Source: Nocardioides sp. NBC_00368 (lineage in GTDB: Bacteria; Actinomycetota; Actinomycetes; Propionibacteriales; Nocardioidaceae). Taken from it: a DNA stretch of 64,000 nt. Within the stretch, counting starts at the first letter, position 1. Every line of letters begins with the position of its first letter. Of this stretch, positions 62,801 through 64,000 are shown one piece after another. Under the pieces are notes generated by a model. The model saw nothing but the letters and a program-made list of their open reading frames with translations. It was not told the origin of the DNA and did not search any database. The position numbers and the translations under genes are program-made. The stretch lies in contig NZ_CP107970.1 in NCBI RefSeq assembly GCF_036090055.1, positions 4,032,501-4,096,500 on the forward strand, given 5' to 3'.

Positions 62801-62952
62801 GCCGAGTCGGCGCATCTGACCCCGTGCCTCGCGAAGCGAAGCGAGACGACCGGAGCGAGGCCGAGCGGCGAGCTTGCTCGTCCGCTCGTGCCGAGCGAGG
62901 GAGTGACCGCGCGAAGCGCGGAGCGAGAGGGGTCGGATGCGCCCGACTCGGC
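62801..62952. repeat. Inverted-repeat-bounded GCGAG-rich element
   Basis: GCCGAGTCGGCGCATCTGAC at 62801-62820 and its near complement at 62931-62952 (RC GCCGAGTCGGGCGCATCCGA...) flank 110 bp rich in GCGAG/GCGAAGC words that form many short stems. It lies between the M19-like and DoxX genes, which converge. The outer arm is the same sequence as the hairpin at 27664-27710. Confidence 0.7.
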
Positions 62953-62974
62953 AGTCATGTCAGAAGCAGGCGAT

Positions 62975-63376
62975 TCAGTCGTCTCGAGAACGCCTCATCC
63001 AGCCCCCGGCGAACAGGGCCCAGAGAACGAGCACAGGCTGGAAGAGCAACCGCACCAACCTCTTGGTGTCCGTGTCGAGACCGAACGCGTCGACCCCTTC
63101 CACGTACTGCGCGATGTTGCCGGGAAAGATCGCCACGAAGAACGCGGCGAGGAGCGCTCCGACGAGCCGCCGCCTGGCCGGAAGAGCGACGAAAGCCAGC
63201 CCGAGACCGATCTCGACGACCCCCGAACCGAGGACGGTCAGGTCCTCGTCGATCGGGAACCAGCTGGGCACCTGCGCTCGGAACTCGTGTCGCTGGGTGG
63301 TCAGGTGCGCCACCCCCGCGCCCATCATCGCCACGCCCATCAGGAGACGCACGATGGTTCGCGCGATCGAAATCAT
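62975..63376 (-). CDS. DoxX-family membrane protein
   Basis: A 133-residue protein with four predicted helices: MISIARTIVRLLMGVAMMGAGVAHL, TVLGSGVVEIGLGLAFVAL, RRLVGALLAAFFVAIFPGNIAQYVEG and LVRLLFQPVLVLWALFAGGW. The order and the FPGNIAQY loop match the DoxX/DUF417-like family, small inner-membrane proteins linked in some bacteria to oxidative-stress protection. Start ATG 63376. A strong hairpin separates it from the putA 3' end. Confidence 0.82.
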   Translation of the reverse strand: MISIARTIVRLLMGVAMMGAGVAHLTTQRHEFRAQVPSWFPIDEDLTVLGSGVVEIGLGLAFVALPARRRLVGALLAAFFVAIFPGNIAQYVEGVDAFGLDTDTKRLVRLLFQPVLVLWALFAGGWMRRSRDD

Positions 63377-63402
63377 TGCACCACTGTAGGAGAGCGAGCA
63401 GA

Positions 63403-63440
63403 CCTCGACGGGTCGACCACCGATGGTCGACCCGTCGAGG
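63403..63440. terminator. 17-bp perfect hairpin after putA
   Basis: CCTCGACGGGTCGACCA (63403-63419) pairs perfectly with TGGTCGACCCGTCGAGG (63424-63440) around CCGA. It lies 7 bp beyond the putA stop, in the position of its terminator, and before the DoxX gene on the same strand. Confidence 0.8.
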
Positions 63441-63447
63441 GTGCCTG

Positions 63448-64000
63448 TCAGAAGAGGTTGTCCACCAGCGGCGTCGGGGAGCCGAAGCGGTGGGCGGTGA
63501 CCGAGACGGCCTGCTCGTGCAGGAAGGTGAGCAGCTCGACCCGGCCGGCCTCGACGACGGGCTGGGCGTAGAGGGCGATGTCGACCCGGCCCTGGCTCGC
63601 CTCGGCGAAGACCTCCCGCGACCCACCCAGGAGACGTACGCGGCTGGGCGCATACGGACCGGAGAGGATCGACGCCCACGCAGCCATGTCCTCGACGACA
63701 TAGGTCACACCGGTGGCGCGCACCAGCGAGGCGGTCTCGTCGTCGAGCGCCTCGGCGACGGAGACCGTCACCGGAGCGCCAGCGGCGACACCGGCGGCGA
63801 GGACCCGCAGCAGGTGAGCGACCGGCCCACCCTCGTAGCGGATGGTGACCGGCACCGGCGAGTAGCGCAGCACGTTGACCTCCGCGGTCAGCCGCGAGAC
63901 GTCCCGGGCAGCACCGAACTCGCGCTCCCAGGCGACCGCGTCCGAGCCGGCCCCACGCTTGAGCATCTCGATCTCGTCCAGCTGCAGCCGGTCGGCCCAG
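63448..64000 (-). CDS. putA: Bifunctional proline dehydrogenase/P5C dehydrogenase, C-terminus (partial)
   Basis: A fragment of 183 residues open to the window edge. Reading from the edge it gives ...DRLQLDEIEMLKRGAGSDAVAW, EFGAARDVSRLTAEVNVLRYSPVPVTIRYEGG, and RVRLLGGSREVFAEASQGRVDIALYAQPVVEAGRVELLTFLHEQAVSVTAHRFGSP. The N-V-L-R-Y-x-P-V-P-V block is characteristic of the C-terminal region of bifunctional PutA, which oxidises proline to glutamate. Most of the enzyme lies beyond 64000. It is the catabolic counterpart to proC. Confidence 0.8.
   Translation of the reverse strand, partial: WADRLQLDEIEMLKRGAGSDAVAWEREFGAARDVSRLTAEVNVLRYSPVPVTIRYEGGPVAHLLRVLAAGVAAGAPVTVSVAEALDDETASLVRATGVTYVVEDMAAWASILSGPYAPSRVRLLGGSREVFAEASQGRVDIALYAQPVVEAGRVELLTFLHEQAVSVTAHRFGSPTPLVDNLF

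Noticed and set aside
62820..62930. tRNA or small RNA gene
   Set aside because: The GCGAG-rich words form many stems, but no cloverleaf, anticodon arm or CCA-end was seen.

Overview
The window is GC-rich, densely packed bacterial DNA with many GTG/TTG starts, ATGA-type gene overlaps and actinobacterial families (EspG/WXG-like proteins, HxlR-SCP2 regulators, HelD, TIGR03084-type DinB proteins, DUF4232 and DoxX proteins, mycobacterial-type two-component genes). It is most likely a chromosomal segment of an actinomycete, plausibly Nocardioidaceae; the family-level placement is inference. No tRNA, rRNA, CRISPR array or phage module was seen. No stretch over 300 bases lacks a gene.

Layout. 1-5.3 kb: N-terminus of a K+/H+ antiporter, a PLP aminotransferase, a three-gene operon related to type VII secretion (WXG-like, EspG-like, an alpha/beta-hydrolase-like protein lacking its nucleophile), and a sulfotransferase-fold protein. 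5.4-16.4 kb: many regulators (MerR fused to a PP2C phosphatase, MarR, GntR, two HxlR-SCP2 paralogues, PadR) next to an EamA exporter, a spermidine-synthase-like membrane protein, a MoxR/VWA pair and VOC proteins. 16.5-21 kb: an ABC exporter, then an OmpR-type two-component system overlapped by a lipoprotein gene. 21-27 kb: zwf, then a chorismate-amination operon (PhzE-type enzyme, PabA, PabB) divergent from a SigE-type sigma factor with a membrane partner. 27.7-35.5 kb: HelD, enoyl-CoA hydratase, a protein-isoaspartate methyltransferase-like gene, YihY, two RDD proteins and an intact IS30-family element. 35.5-44.4 kb: a seven-gene operon (TetR, TIGR03084, AtuA, acyl-CoA dehydrogenase, carboxyltransferase, biotin carboxylase-BCCP, acyl-CoA dehydrogenase) in which every junction is a 4-base overlap; it looks like acyl-CoA carboxylation catabolism of a branched or terpenoid acid. 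45-49 kb: a PadR-controlled FtsX/LolD-like ABC system including a 49-residue gene. 49-54 kb: secreted M4 metalloprotease, a mini SPFH-like protein and a DUF4232 protein. 54-59.5 kb: fatty-acid beta-oxidation (fadB, fadA, acyl-CoA dehydrogenase) with a MerR regulator and a shared 11-base operator. 59.6-64 kb: GNAT, proC, a secreted M19-like amidohydrolase, DoxX and the C-terminus of PutA.

The most unusual content is repeat DNA. A 75-bp palindromic element occurs once between genes and once as exactly 25 in-frame codons inside pabB, with a compensatory stem change between copies. A 71-bp hairpin repeat sits in-frame inside atuA, and one arm of it recurs after a lipoprotein gene. A 19-bp repeat lies twice, in opposite orientations, inside the biotin carboxylase gene. 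Four 16-bp AT-rich palindromes cluster at 10.8 kb. Very long perfect hairpins separate convergent genes, and the fadA-fadB gap can form two mutually exclusive hairpins.
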